Translations under genes and position numbers: made by a program
Shown here: piece after piece, positions 33,321 to 41,575 of the stretch
How the letters are laid out: every line of letters starts with the position of its first letter
How positions within the stretch are numbered: the stretch's first letter is position 1
Source of the DNA: a bacterium
GTDB taxonomy: Bacteria; Chloroflexota; Anaerolineae; Caldilineales; Caldilineaceae
DNA length: 55,100 nt
Assembly (NCBI GenBank): GCA_016124945.1
Contig: WGMT01000098.1
Location: 1 to 55,100, forward strand
Direction of reading: 5' to 3'
Notes under the pieces: model-generated
What the model saw: only the letters and a program-made list of their open reading frames with translations
Told to the model about the DNA's origin: nothing
Databases searched by the model: none

Positions 33321-33577
33321 TCAGCTTCCTGATCCAGACGTGTGTAGGCTTTCGCTTTCAGTAAGGACATCATGCGTTCAATTTGAACGTAATGGTCAAG
33401 TTCGTCTGCTTCCTGTCTGTTCAATTCATGTTTTCGATTTAACTGCAGCAGTTCACTAAACCGTTCTTGCGCAGAGCGATTTGGGCGAAACGCAATGATT
33501 TCTCTGGCACTAGGGCTGCCGGCCAAGAACTCAAGGACTTCTTCATAGTAGGGCAATGAGTACTCTCTGACGTTCAT
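33317..33577 (-). CDS. small protein of unknown function coupled to HNH gene
   Basis: An 86-residue, mostly helical, charged protein (MNVREYSLPYYEEVLEFLAG, then AQERFSELLQLNRKHELNRQEADELDHYVQIERMMSLLKAKA). No known domain is recognised. Its stop overlaps the HNH start by 4 nt. It may be a DNA-binding partner, an antitoxin or an adaptor of the nuclease (inference). Confidence 0.75.
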   Translation of the reverse strand: MNVREYSLPYYEEVLEFLAGSPSAREIIAFRPNRSAQERFSELLQLNRKHELNRQEADELDHYVQIERMMSLLKAKAYTRLDQEAE

Positions 33578-33803
33578 GTCTGTCCTCAGCTTTCACTCTA
33601 CCAAAATCCACGTGGACAGCCCCATTATAAACGGCCCTCAGCCAACCGCAAAGCACCTGTTCACTGTTTGACCCCTGCGCGAACCTTGATTGACGAATCC
33701 CTCCACCTCGATTACGATTTTTCCGTTGCCACTTCCAATCCCGATCCCCACACAATGCAACCCAACGAACCACCCTCAATCGACTCGTTCACAAGGAGGA
33801 AGT

Positions 33804-35558
33804 ATGAGCACGTCTTCGAATGGACACAGCAATGGCTTGCGTAGCGCCAACTGGTTTGGCCGCCATGATCTGGCCGGTTTCGCCGCCCGCGGCTGGACCA
33901 AAAATCAGGGTTACCCCGATCATCTCTTCGACGGGCGGCCCGTCATCGGCATCTGCAACACCTGGTCGGATCTCACCCCCTGTAACGGACACTTCCGCAT
34001 CATCGCCGAAATGGTGAAGCGCGGTGTCTACGAAGCGGGCGGCTTCCCAGTGGAATTCCCGGTGATGTCTTTGGGCGAGACGTTGATGCAGCCTACCACC
34101 ATGCTCTACCGCAACCTGGCCAGCATGGACGTGGAAGAGTCGATCCGTGCCAACCCACTGGACGGCGTCGTGCTCCTCACCGGCTGCGACAAGACCACGC
34201 CGTCCACGATTATGGGCGCCGCCAGTGTGGACCTGCCCACCATCGTCGTCTCGGGCGGGCCGATGCTCAACGGCAAATACCGCGGCACCGACATCGGATC
34301 GGGCACCGACGCCTACAAATTCACCGAAGAGATGCGCGCCGGCAACATGTCCGCCGCCGAATATTTGGAGGCGGAAGGCTCGATCTCGCGCAGCGAAGGA
34401 CATTGCATGACCATGGGCACAGCGTCGACCATGGCGTGTATGGTGGAATCGCTGGGCCTCACCCTTTCCGGTGCCGCCGCCATCCCTGCCGTGGACTCGC
34501 GACGCAAGCGCACCGCCCACCTCGTAGGCAATCGCATCGTGGAAATGGTGCGCGAAGACCTGCGCCTTTCCAAGATCCTCACACGCGAAGCTTTCGAGAA
34601 CACGATTATGATCAACGCCGCCATCGGCGGATCGACCAACTTCATCCTCCACCTGTTGGCCATTGCCGGGCGCATCGGCGTACCGTTGGCATTGGAAGAC
34701 TTCAACCGCTTCGGCAGCGAACAGCCCCTCCTCGTCAACCTGATGCCGTCGGGCAAATACCTGATGGAAGACTTTTACTACGCCGGCGGCCTGCCTGTAG
34801 TGATCCAACAGCTCAAGGATCGCCTACACATGGACGCCATCACCGTCACTGGCAAGACGGTGGCCGAGAACACCGAGGACGCAGTCTGCTACAACGACGA
34901 CGTCATCGCCACGGTGGACAAACCGTGGGCCGAAGCGTCGGGTACGACGATCCTCTACGGCAATTTGTGTCCTGACGGCGCGGTGATCAAACCGTCCGCA
35001 GCGACGCCGGAACTGCTACAACACCGCGGACAGGCCGTCGTCTTTGAGAGCATCGAAGATTACTACGAGCGCATCGATGACCCAGATCTCGACGTCACTG
35101 CGGACAGTGTCATGGTGCTCAAGGGGATTGGTCCCCGTGGCTTTCCTGGCATGCCCGAAGAAGGCAAGATGGGGCTGCCCAAGAAACTGCTGGAACAGGG
35201 CGTGCGCGACATGGTGCGCATCTCCGACGGGCGCATGAGTGGCACCGCCTACGGCGCCGTCGTCCTCCACGTAGCGCCCGAGTCTGCTGTGGGTGGTCCG
35301 CTGGCGTTGGTAGAGGACGGTGACTGGATCGAACTCGACGTCGCCAACCGCCGCCTGCACTTGGACGTCCCCGAAGAAGAACTCACCCGTCGCCGCACCG
35401 CATGGACGCCGCCCACCCCGCACCAGGATCGTGGCTACGTCCGCCTTTACACCGAACACGTCATGCAGGCCAACTCCGGCTGCGACATGGACTTTCTCGT
35501 GGGCAAATCCGGCGCGGAACCGGCGCGGCAACAGATGGGGCGGAAACTGAAGGTCTAG
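33804..35558 (+). CDS. IlvD/Edd-family sugar-acid dehydratase
   Basis: A 584-residue Fe-S dehydratase. The three cluster cysteines are C60 (NTWSDLTPC), C128 (LTGCDKTTPS) and C201 (SEGHCMTMGTAST). The N-terminal LRSANWFG is typical of the aldonate branch (L-arabonate, D-xylonate or galactonate dehydratase) rather than the branched-chain amino-acid enzyme. It converts an aldonate to its 2-keto-3-deoxy form. AAGGAGGA lies 5 nt before the ATG. It opens the sugar-acid cluster on the plus strand. Confidence 0.9.
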   Translation: MSTSSNGHSNGLRSANWFGRHDLAGFAARGWTKNQGYPDHLFDGRPVIGICNTWSDLTPCNGHFRIIAEMVKRGVYEAGGFPVEFPVMSLGETLMQPTTMLYRNLASMDVEESIRANPLDGVVLLTGCDKTTPSTIMGAASVDLPTIVVSGGPMLNGKYRGTDIGSGTDAYKFTEEMRAGNMSAAEYLEAEGSISRSEGHCMTMGTASTMACMVESLGLTLSGAAAIPAVDSRRKRTAHLVGNRIVEMVREDLRLSKILTREAFENTIMINAAIGGSTNFILHLLAIAGRIGVPLALEDFNRFGSEQPLLVNLMPSGKYLMEDFYYAGGLPVVIQQLKDRLHMDAITVTGKTVAENTEDAVCYNDDVIATVDKPWAEASGTTILYGNLCPDGAVIKPSAATPELLQHRGQAVVFESIEDYYERIDDPDLDVTADSVMVLKGIGPRGFPGMPEEGKMGLPKKLLEQGVRDMVRISDGRMSGTAYGAVVLHVAPESAVGGPLALVEDGDWIELDVANRRLHLDVPEEELTRRRTAWTPPTPHQDRGYVRLYTEHVMQANSGCDMDFLVGKSGAEPARQQMGRKLKV

Positions 35559-35571
35559 AATCATAAAATTC

Positions 35572-35722
35572 ACCGCAAAGGCGCAAAGAACGCAAAGGTC
35601 AGAAGAGAGAAGAGAGAAGAGAGAAGAGAGAAGAGAGAAGAGAAACAATGACTGTCGCCGCTCTCATTTTATCTGAATCCTCTGTTCTTCTCTGTTCTTT
35701 GCGTTCTTTGCGCCTTTGCGGT
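35572..35722. repeat. palindromic repeat with 26-bp arms (ACCGCAAAG family)
   Basis: Arm 35572-35597 (ACCGCAAAGGCGCAAAG then AACGCAAAG) is perfectly complementary to 35697-35722. Inside lies a 7-nt tandem array (GAGAAGA, about 35603-35642). A solo right arm recurs at about 36195-36212. The whole 35559-35801 spacer is this repeat plus a short leader. Confidence 0.9.
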
Positions 35723-35801
35723 AAGTCTTGATTTTGCATTCACCGCGTCTTTGCAATGAAATAGCTTCATCGTATCATCGCACCACCAAGGAGTTTTACG
35801 A

Positions 35802-36179
35802 ATGAATGAAGATGCCTACTCACGCCAGATCATCGGCGCTGCGATTGAGGTACATCGGGGTTTGGGCCCAGGTCTGCTCGAATCAGCGTATGAAACGTGC
35901 CTGGCCCATGAATTCAGTCTCAGGGGCATCCCATTTGAAAGGCAGAAGGTATTGCCGGTTCATTACAAAGGAGAGCAACTCGATTGTGGATACCGGCTGG
36001 ATCTCATCGTCGGCGGTCTGGTAATTGTGGAAATCAAAGCGGTTGAGGAACTTGCCCCCATTCATGTTGCCCAGGTCATCACTTACCTTAAGCTGACCGG
36101 TTGCCGGCTTGGCCTTCTGATGAACTTCAACCAGGTCCTCATGCGCGACGGCATCCAGCGAGTCGTGCAAAACCTCTAA
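35802..36179 (+). CDS. GxxExxY family protein
   Basis: A 125-residue protein with the name-giving motif GPGLLESAY (G-x2-E-x2-Y) near residue 28. It ends with a nuclease-like core (CGYRLDLIVGGLVIVEIKAVEEL, Asp...Glu-x-Lys) and LMNFNQVLMRDGIQRVV. The D...ExK pattern suggests a PD-(D/E)XK-type fold. AAGGAG precedes the ATG. It sits between arms of the ACCGCAAAG repeat, unlike the neighbouring metabolic genes, and looks like an insertion into the sugar-acid cluster (inference). Function is unknown. Confidence 0.9.
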   Translation: MNEDAYSRQIIGAAIEVHRGLGPGLLESAYETCLAHEFSLRGIPFERQKVLPVHYKGEQLDCGYRLDLIVGGLVIVEIKAVEELAPIHVAQVITYLKLTGCRLGLLMNFNQVLMRDGIQRVVQNL

Positions 36180-36229
36180 TCTTTTCTTCTCTGCTCTTTG
36201 CGCTCTTTGCGGTGAATAGGACTTTGTTT

Positions 36230-37414
36230 ATGAAGATCACTGCGGTAAAAACCTTCCTCGTTGACGGCGGTTTTCGCCCGTGGACGTTTGTAAAAGTGGA
36301 AACGAATGAGCCCGGCCTCGTGGGCTGGGGCGATTGCACCGATTGGGGTTCGCCAGGACCGGTGGCGGCGACGGTGGCTCGTTACGCCGAATGGGTGATC
36401 GGGCGCGATCCGATGCAGGCGGAGGCGATCTGGTGGGATCTGCACACCGCGTCAGTGCGCCATATGGGCGGCATCGCCTACAAGGCCATGGCGGGCATCG
36501 ACTCGGCGCTGTGGGACATCCGCGGCAAGGTCCTCGGCGCGCCGGTGTGGCAGCTCCTCGGCGGCAAGATGAGAGACAAACTGCGCCTCTACTGGTCGCA
36601 CTGTGGATCGGTGCGGGCGCGCCACGCCGCTGCGCTAGGACTGCCGCCCGTGGAGACCACCGACGATCTGCGTCGCCTGGCCGAAGAAGTGGTGGATCGG
36701 GGCTATACCGCCATCAAGACCAATCTCTTTGCGCTTAAAGATCGCCCTGACGCCACGCCACTGCTCAACCGCTTCACAAACCACGCCGGCGACGCCCACC
36801 CCTCGGTAATCCGCAACGCCGAACTGATCGTGGGTACCTTCCGCGACGTCTTCGGGCCGGATGTGGGCATCGCCCTGGACGTGGCCTTCACCTTCAAACT
36901 GGGCGGAGCGATCAAACTGGCGCAGGCACTGGAACCGTACAACTTGATGTGGCTGGAGACGGAAACCTTCGACCCCGACGCGCTGGCCCTGATCCGCCGG
37001 TCCACGCGCACGACGATCTGCACGGGTGAAAGTATCTTTGGCCAGCAGGGGTATCGTCCTTTCCTGGAGCGCTACGCCCAGGACGTGATCATGCCCGACT
37101 TCGCCTGGAACGGCATCACCATGGGCAAAAAGATCTGCGATCTGGCCCACGCCTTCGACACGCTGATCGCGCCGCACAACTGTCACAGCCCCATCAACAC
37201 GCTTGTCTCGGCCAACGTCTGCGCCACTGTGCCCAACTTCTTCATCCACGAACTCGACGTCGACGACGCCCCCTGGCGCGACGACCTGATGACCCATCCT
37301 TTTGAAATTGAAGACGGCTACCTGAAGATCCCAGATCGTCCTGGCCTGGGGTCGGATCTGATTGAAGCGGAGTTGTTGAAGCATCCGGCGGGGCATTATC
37401 CGCATGCGAGATGA
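36230..37414 (+). CDS. enolase-superfamily dehydratase
   Basis: A 394-residue mandelate-racemase-like protein. Barrel landmarks are K163-T-N (AIKTNLF), D217 (IALDVAF), E243/E245 (WLETETF), E267 (CTGESIFG) and H316 (IAPHNCHSP). The H-N-C-H-S-P segment is shared with galactonate-dehydratase-like enzymes. It probably dehydrates an aldonic or uronic acid. The ATG at 36230 starts MKITAVKTF as in relatives; an in-frame upstream extension only covers the repeat and the previous gene. A low-complexity GATGGGAT stretch follows the stop. Confidence 0.85.
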   Translation: MKITAVKTFLVDGGFRPWTFVKVETNEPGLVGWGDCTDWGSPGPVAATVARYAEWVIGRDPMQAEAIWWDLHTASVRHMGGIAYKAMAGIDSALWDIRGKVLGAPVWQLLGGKMRDKLRLYWSHCGSVRARHAAALGLPPVETTDDLRRLAEEVVDRGYTAIKTNLFALKDRPDATPLLNRFTNHAGDAHPSVIRNAELIVGTFRDVFGPDVGIALDVAFTFKLGGAIKLAQALEPYNLMWLETETFDPDALALIRRSTRTTICTGESIFGQQGYRPFLERYAQDVIMPDFAWNGITMGKKICDLAHAFDTLIAPHNCHSPINTLVSANVCATVPNFFIHELDVDDAPWRDDLMTHPFEIEDGYLKIPDRPGLGSDLIEAELLKHPAGHYPHAR

Positions 37415-37499
37415 TGAGATGGTGGGGATGGGATGATGGGATGATGTGTTGTTAGGCCATTTATGGCTGTGCTAGAATATCAGCACGGAGGTACGAAGT

Positions 37500-38330
37500 A
37501 TGATAATCAGCACAGAACAAGTTCAATCGATCATTGACATTATCCGCCGCGATCCCAATACTCGCCGTCAACTGCGCGAGGCGCTTGAAGTTGAGCACCT
37601 GCGTACGGTCCCTGATCAGATGGGTGGGATTCAAGATACTTTGGCTCAGTTGGCGACTGCACAACTGCGCGGAGAAGAGCGGATGGGGAAACTGGAATCC
37701 ACGGTGCAAGAACTGGTGGATTCACAGAAGCAACTAGAATCAACGGTGCAAGACCTGGCCGATTCACAAAAACAACTGGAGTCGACCGTACGGCAACTTG
37801 CTGATGCACAGTTGTCCACGCAGCAGCAGCTTTCGGCATTGACTGGTGAAGTTCAAAAAGTGTCGCGCTGGCAATTCGGTGAGGATGGCCGACGTACCGG
37901 GGAGCAGTACGAACGCAACATTGTGAAGCGAGCCTCTCGGCTACTGGGTGAAGGCACAGGCGGCGCTCCTGATCTTGCACATGTCTATCAGCACATACAT
38001 GCGTTGACACAACAACTGCCAAATATGCTTGACCTTGATCCAGAGTCCGATCCAATGTTGGCCGATCTCATCTGGTGGAAAGGTGACCATTACGCCGTGG
38101 TCGAGATCTCCCGCCGCGTGGACAGGCTCGACGTGCTACGTGCCGCCCGCCGTGCCGCCCGCCGTGCCGCCACGCTGCGTCAGGCCAACGTGGACGCGAT
38201 TGGCGTCGTCATCGGTGAAGAGTGGGTCGCCGATGACACTGAACTGCTGGCGCTAGAACAATCGATTGCCTGGAAGGTGGGCAGTGATGTCTCGCCCTTG
38301 CTGATGGCGTTTCGCCAAAAAGCTGCTTAG
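37500..38330 (+). CDS. coiled-coil protein with nuclease-like C-terminus
   Basis: A 276-residue protein. After an N-terminal helix comes a coiled coil built of three 14-residue repeats (LESTVQELVDSQKQ, LESTVQDLADSQKQ, LESTVRQLADAQLS; about 65-106). The C-terminal part (YERNIVKRASRLLG, LADLIWWKGDHYAVVEISRRVD, VDAIGVVIGEEW) resembles PD-(D/E)XK-fold proteins often attached to such coils. The function is unknown. A strong terminator follows, so it is an independent unit. Confidence 0.75.
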   Translation: MIISTEQVQSIIDIIRRDPNTRRQLREALEVEHLRTVPDQMGGIQDTLAQLATAQLRGEERMGKLESTVQELVDSQKQLESTVQDLADSQKQLESTVRQLADAQLSTQQQLSALTGEVQKVSRWQFGEDGRRTGEQYERNIVKRASRLLGEGTGGAPDLAHVYQHIHALTQQLPNMLDLDPESDPMLADLIWWKGDHYAVVEISRRVDRLDVLRAARRAARRAATLRQANVDAIGVVIGEEWVADDTELLALEQSIAWKVGSDVSPLLMAFRQKAA

Positions 38331-38348
38331 AGTTTTATCAGACACGAA

Positions 38349-38383
38349 CAAAAATCCCGATGCCTTTGACATCGGGATTTTTG
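38349..38383 (+). terminator. rho-independent terminator
   Basis: CAAAAATCCCGATG/CATCGGGATTTTTG, a perfect 14-bp stem with a 7-nt loop and T-rich end, 19 nt after the coiled-coil gene. I see no gene or clear structure in 38384-38604. Confidence 0.9.
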
Positions 38384-38604
38384 TATTTAGAAGTTAGAAA
38401 ACGATGCCCATTTGCAAGTCGACGCTTTGACAAAACCGGTTTTGCTCAATTGTCCCAGCCGTGCACTCCTGCTACAATATCCTCGCGACTTTGGACAGGC
38501 GGTCAGACCGCTTGCATCTGTAAGCGACCGGTTACATTCGGCCCCACTTGGCTCAAATACATTTCACGCTGTTGCGCCTGTCGTCCCTTATTTATTTGTT
38601 GCGG

Positions 38605-38964
38605 TTAGGCCAACTGTTCTCGTACGAAACTGAGGAATTCGCGGACGGCCGCTGTCGGATCGTTGGAGATGTAGCTTTCCTCCAACGTGTCCTCGTCGCC
38701 ATTGTGAAAATGTTTGGGGAATGTTGCAACTTCGGGGTGATCAGGGGCATTGTCATGACGGTGCAACAAACCGCGGACGGCCCGTTGCTCCCAGTGATAG
38801 GCATACCGTTTTTGATCCGGGCTTAACCAAATGTCGATATAAGTGCCATCATGCACATGTAAGCGCAATTTCAGCGGAACACCTGTGCGTCGTCCAATCA
38901 AATCAAAGTCGGTAATGATGTCGCCGAATTCCTGAAGGGCAATCTGCGCCAGGCGTTCATACAT
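38605..38964 (-). CDS. DUF6516-like protein, possible toxin of a two-gene module
   Basis: A 119-residue protein that looks like the DUF6516 group: LHVHDGTYIDIWLSPDQKRYAYHWEQ, then HRHDNAPDHPEVATFPKHFHNG and a C-terminal VREFLSFVREQL. The DNAPDHPEV..FPKHFHNG segment is the most distinctive. The ATG at 38964 has GAGGG 5 nt upstream and overlaps the preceding gene by 8 nt. The arrangement (small helical protein first, this protein second) resembles toxin-antitoxin operons. Activity is not established. Confidence 0.75.
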   Translation of the reverse strand: MYERLAQIALQEFGDIITDFDLIGRRTGVPLKLRLHVHDGTYIDIWLSPDQKRYAYHWEQRAVRGLLHRHDNAPDHPEVATFPKHFHNGDEDTLEESYISNDPTAAVREFLSFVREQLA

Positions 38965-39250
38965 GCTGACCCTCAACCTCAAGTTCCCATTGGGCAAGTT
39001 GAACCGTGTACTGCTCTAAATGCTCCCATTCGATCAAGTCTTCCCAGGCTGGGTGGGCGTGAATTGTGCCCTCTTTGATCTTGGCGGCAAGCTCTTTCGG
39101 TGACTGGACGCGATAGCGATCTTGAATATCGGCGATATCCAGATCAGCTAGCCGACGTTCACGCTCAAAATAGGCCAGCAGGCTCTTACGCTGGAGGTCT
39201 TCCGGCGACATCGTGAGTGCATTGGCAATTGCTTCGATGGCTAACGTCAT
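38957..39250 (-). CDS. small helical protein, possible antitoxin partner
   Basis: A 97-residue helical protein (MTLAIEAIANALTMSPEDLQ, then RKSLLAYFERERRLADLDIADIQDRY, VQSPKELAAKIKEGTIHAHPAWEDLIEWEHLEQYTVQL). No known DNA-binding motif is certain. It overlaps the DUF6516-like gene by 8 nt. The context suggests the antitoxin or regulator of the pair. Confidence 0.65.
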   Translation of the reverse strand: MTLAIEAIANALTMSPEDLQRKSLLAYFERERRLADLDIADIQDRYRVQSPKELAAKIKEGTIHAHPAWEDLIEWEHLEQYTVQLAQWELEVEGQHV

Positions 39251-39343
39251 GGTTGGTTGCTCTCCCGTCGGTACATTCAACATTGATTCCAGACGTGATT
39301 ATAGCATCAATTCGGTCTGATCCCACCACAAAAAGGACCCATC

Positions 39344-40225
39344 ATGGAGAAATTCGCGCCCTTCAATATGATCCCCAACGAGCTCATCGAATACACGCCC
39401 GACTGGACAGGCGAACGCTTCGACGATGGCCGCCCAAAGGTGGCCGACGGCATCATCGAGCGCATGCGCCAGGTGACCATTACCCAGGCGTGGGGCGTGC
39501 TGCGCGGGGACGGCTACCACCACCAATACGCCGACGGCTTCGTCTGCACCCATCCCGGCGGGGTGCTGGTGGGCCGTGCCTTGACGGCGCTCTACATGCC
39601 GCGCCGCCCGGAAATGCGTCGCGTCATGGAAGAAAAAGGCTCGCGCCTCGGCTGCATCGGTGACCAGATCTCGTGGCCCATCGACATGCTCACCCCCGGC
39701 GATGTCTACGTGGCGGACGTCTACGGCAAGATCGACCAGGGCGCCATCATCGGTGACAACCTCGCCACTTCGATTTGGAGCAAATCGGGCAACGGCGTCG
39801 TCCACGACGCCGCGGTGCGCGACCTCGACGGCATCGAGGAACTGCCCGGCTTTGTCTCGTTTGTGCGCGGCTTTCACCCCACCTACGCCTCACCCACGAT
39901 CATGCTCTTGGGCGTCAACTGCCCCACCCGCATCGGCGCGGTGACTGTGATGCCCGGCGACATCGTCCTCGGCCGCAAGGACGGCGTGATCTTCATTCCC
40001 GCGCATTTGGCCGAGAAGGTGGTGAAGACGTCCGAGTTGATCCGCCTGCGCGACGACTTCGGCAAACAGCGTCTGCGCGAAGGCATCTACACCTCCGGCG
40101 AAATCGACCGCCGCTGGGAAGACCACATCGAAGCCGATTTCTCCCGTTGGCTCGAAGACCACATCGACGAACTCTCGGTGCCGCGCGAGGCGATTCAGGA
40201 GTTGTTGAAAGAGCGGACGTGGTAA
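39344..40225 (+). CDS. RraA-like/HMG-CHA aldolase family protein
   Basis: A 293-residue protein of the RraA/4-hydroxy-4-methyl-2-oxoglutarate aldolase superfamily. The core has GDQISWPIDMLTPGDVYVADVYG, GAIIGDNLATS, the VVHDAAVRDLDGI segment (metal/substrate Asp), and VTVMPGDIVLGRKDGVIFIPAHLAEKVV. It is longer than minimal RraA because of N- and C-terminal extensions. Members with an active site cleave pyruvate from branched 2-oxo acids. AAAGGA lies 6 nt before the ATG. Placement with dehydratases suits a sugar-acid aldolase. Confidence 0.85.
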   Translation: MEKFAPFNMIPNELIEYTPDWTGERFDDGRPKVADGIIERMRQVTITQAWGVLRGDGYHHQYADGFVCTHPGGVLVGRALTALYMPRRPEMRRVMEEKGSRLGCIGDQISWPIDMLTPGDVYVADVYGKIDQGAIIGDNLATSIWSKSGNGVVHDAAVRDLDGIEELPGFVSFVRGFHPTYASPTIMLLGVNCPTRIGAVTVMPGDIVLGRKDGVIFIPAHLAEKVVKTSELIRLRDDFGKQRLREGIYTSGEIDRRWEDHIEADFSRWLEDHIDELSVPREAIQELLKERTW

Positions 40226-40231
40226 GCAGAG

Positions 40232-40398
40232 GACGACGGACGACCGACGACCGACGACCGACGACCGACGACCGACGACCGACGACGGACGACGGATCGT
40301 GAACATCGATGCGAAGGGGGGAAGAGGCGTCGATCTCGTCAAGTTTCTTGTGACAGGATAGGCGTCTCTACGTCTTCGGTCGTCCGTCGTCCGTCGTC
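40232..40398. repeat. gacgacg-family palindromic element, copy 1
   Basis: Left array 40232-40295 of 7-nt units (GACGACG/GACGACC), right array 40378-40398 in the opposite sense (GGTCGTCCGTCGTCC..). The middle contains GCGTCGATCTCGTCAAG and TTCTTGT, which recur in copy 2 (41387-41549). Confidence 0.9.
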
Positions 40399-40426
40399 AA
40401 TTATCCCATTGAAAGGACCCCACCCC

Positions 40427-41383
40427 ATGATGAAAGTCTCAGTCTTCAGCCACAACGCCGAACTCACCGATACCTTGATTCGTCAACGCGTGGCAGTGGG
40501 CGCGGATGCGATTGATTTTGGCGGTTTTCAGGAGATGCCCGGCGTCGCAGAACAGGGCTACCCCGATCTGGAGGGCGTGCTGGCGCTGCGTCGGCGGCTA
40601 CGCTCCTTGGGCATGGAGATCAACCGCGTCACCATTCCTGATCTCAGCGACGTTTTTATGGAAGACAAGGTAGGCGCGGAGGACGAACTCAACAACGCCG
40701 CCAAGGCGTTGGAAGTCTTCGGTAAGGCGCGTTTGCCGATTGCCCGTCAACGCTTCGAGGGAGACGTCTTCAAGCAGATGATGGAACGCTACCAGACGCC
40801 TCACCGTGGCGGCTACATGGCCCGCGCCGAGACACTGATGCGGTCGCCGGCGGAGATGCCTACCCGTGCCGAACTCGATCGCTGGTGGAGCCGCTTCTGT
40901 GTGGCATTCGAGCGCCTCGTCCCCATTGCTGAGGAATATGACATCAAACTCGCCGTGCATCCGTCGGACACGCCCAACGTAGACACGCCCTTCGGCGGCA
41001 TCGGTTTTCACCGCGTCATCGACGCTTTCCCTAGCCCCAACGTGGGCTACGTCTACTGCATCGGCACCCGCGCCGAGGCAGGGGGAAGCGCCCTGGTAAT
41101 CGACGAGATCAACAACTACGGGCGCAAGGGCAAAATCTTCATGGTGCACATGCGCAACGTGCGCGGCAGTTTGGCGTCATCGGGCGGCTACGAAGAAACC
41201 CTGCTCGACGACGGCGATCTCAACATGTTCAAGATCCTCAAAGAACTGCAAAAAGTCGGTTTCACAGGCTACATCAACCCCGATCACATTCCCTCCCTCC
41301 CCGGCGACAACAAAACCAAGGACGTGGGATGGGGATATTCGGTGGGGTATATCAAGGCGCTGTTGGCGGCACTGGTGGCGTAA
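40427..41383 (+). CDS. UxuA-like mannonate dehydratase family protein
   Basis: A 318-residue TIM-barrel protein resembling D-mannonate dehydratase: IKLAVHPSDTP (His), VYCIGTRAEAGG where the family has a metal-binding Cys, KIFMVHMRNVRG (His), and GYINPDHIPSLPGD (Asp-His). It would dehydrate a hexonate such as mannonate to 2-keto-3-deoxygluconate. It is shorter than E. coli UxuA, so the substrate may differ. AAAGGA lies upstream of two adjacent ATGs; the first is annotated. Copies of the gacgacg element flank the gene on both sides. Confidence 0.85.
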   Translation: MMKVSVFSHNAELTDTLIRQRVAVGADAIDFGGFQEMPGVAEQGYPDLEGVLALRRRLRSLGMEINRVTIPDLSDVFMEDKVGAEDELNNAAKALEVFGKARLPIARQRFEGDVFKQMMERYQTPHRGGYMARAETLMRSPAEMPTRAELDRWWSRFCVAFERLVPIAEEYDIKLAVHPSDTPNVDTPFGGIGFHRVIDAFPSPNVGYVYCIGTRAEAGGSALVIDEINNYGRKGKIFMVHMRNVRGSLASSGGYEETLLDDGDLNMFKILKELQKVGFTGYINPDHIPSLPGDNKTKDVGWGYSVGYIKALLAALVA

Positions 41384-41386
41384 GAA

Positions 41387-41549
41387 GACGACGGACGACA
41401 GACGATAGATCGTGTGTACGATGAAGGGGCCACAATGCGTCGATCTCGTCAAGATTCTTGTTCAAGATTCTTGTAACGAGACAAATCTGTCGACGGTAGC
41501 TGTCGTCCGTCGTCTGTCGCCCGTCGTCTGTCGTCCGTCGTCTGTCGTC
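41387..41549. repeat. gacgacg-family palindromic element, copy 2
   Basis: Left units 41387-41405 (GACGACGGACGACAGACGA) are exactly complementary to 41524-41542 within the right array (41501-41549). The internal segment GCGTCGATCTCGTCAAG then ATTCTTGT matches copy 1, so the two are one element family. Confidence 0.9.
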
Positions 41550-41575
41550 AATTTCCGAATAGGAACACACAACCC

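Noticed and set aside
40232..40398. Possible CRISPR array because of regular repeats
   Set aside because: Units are 7 nt with no unique spacers, are arranged as inverted arms, and no cas gene is present.
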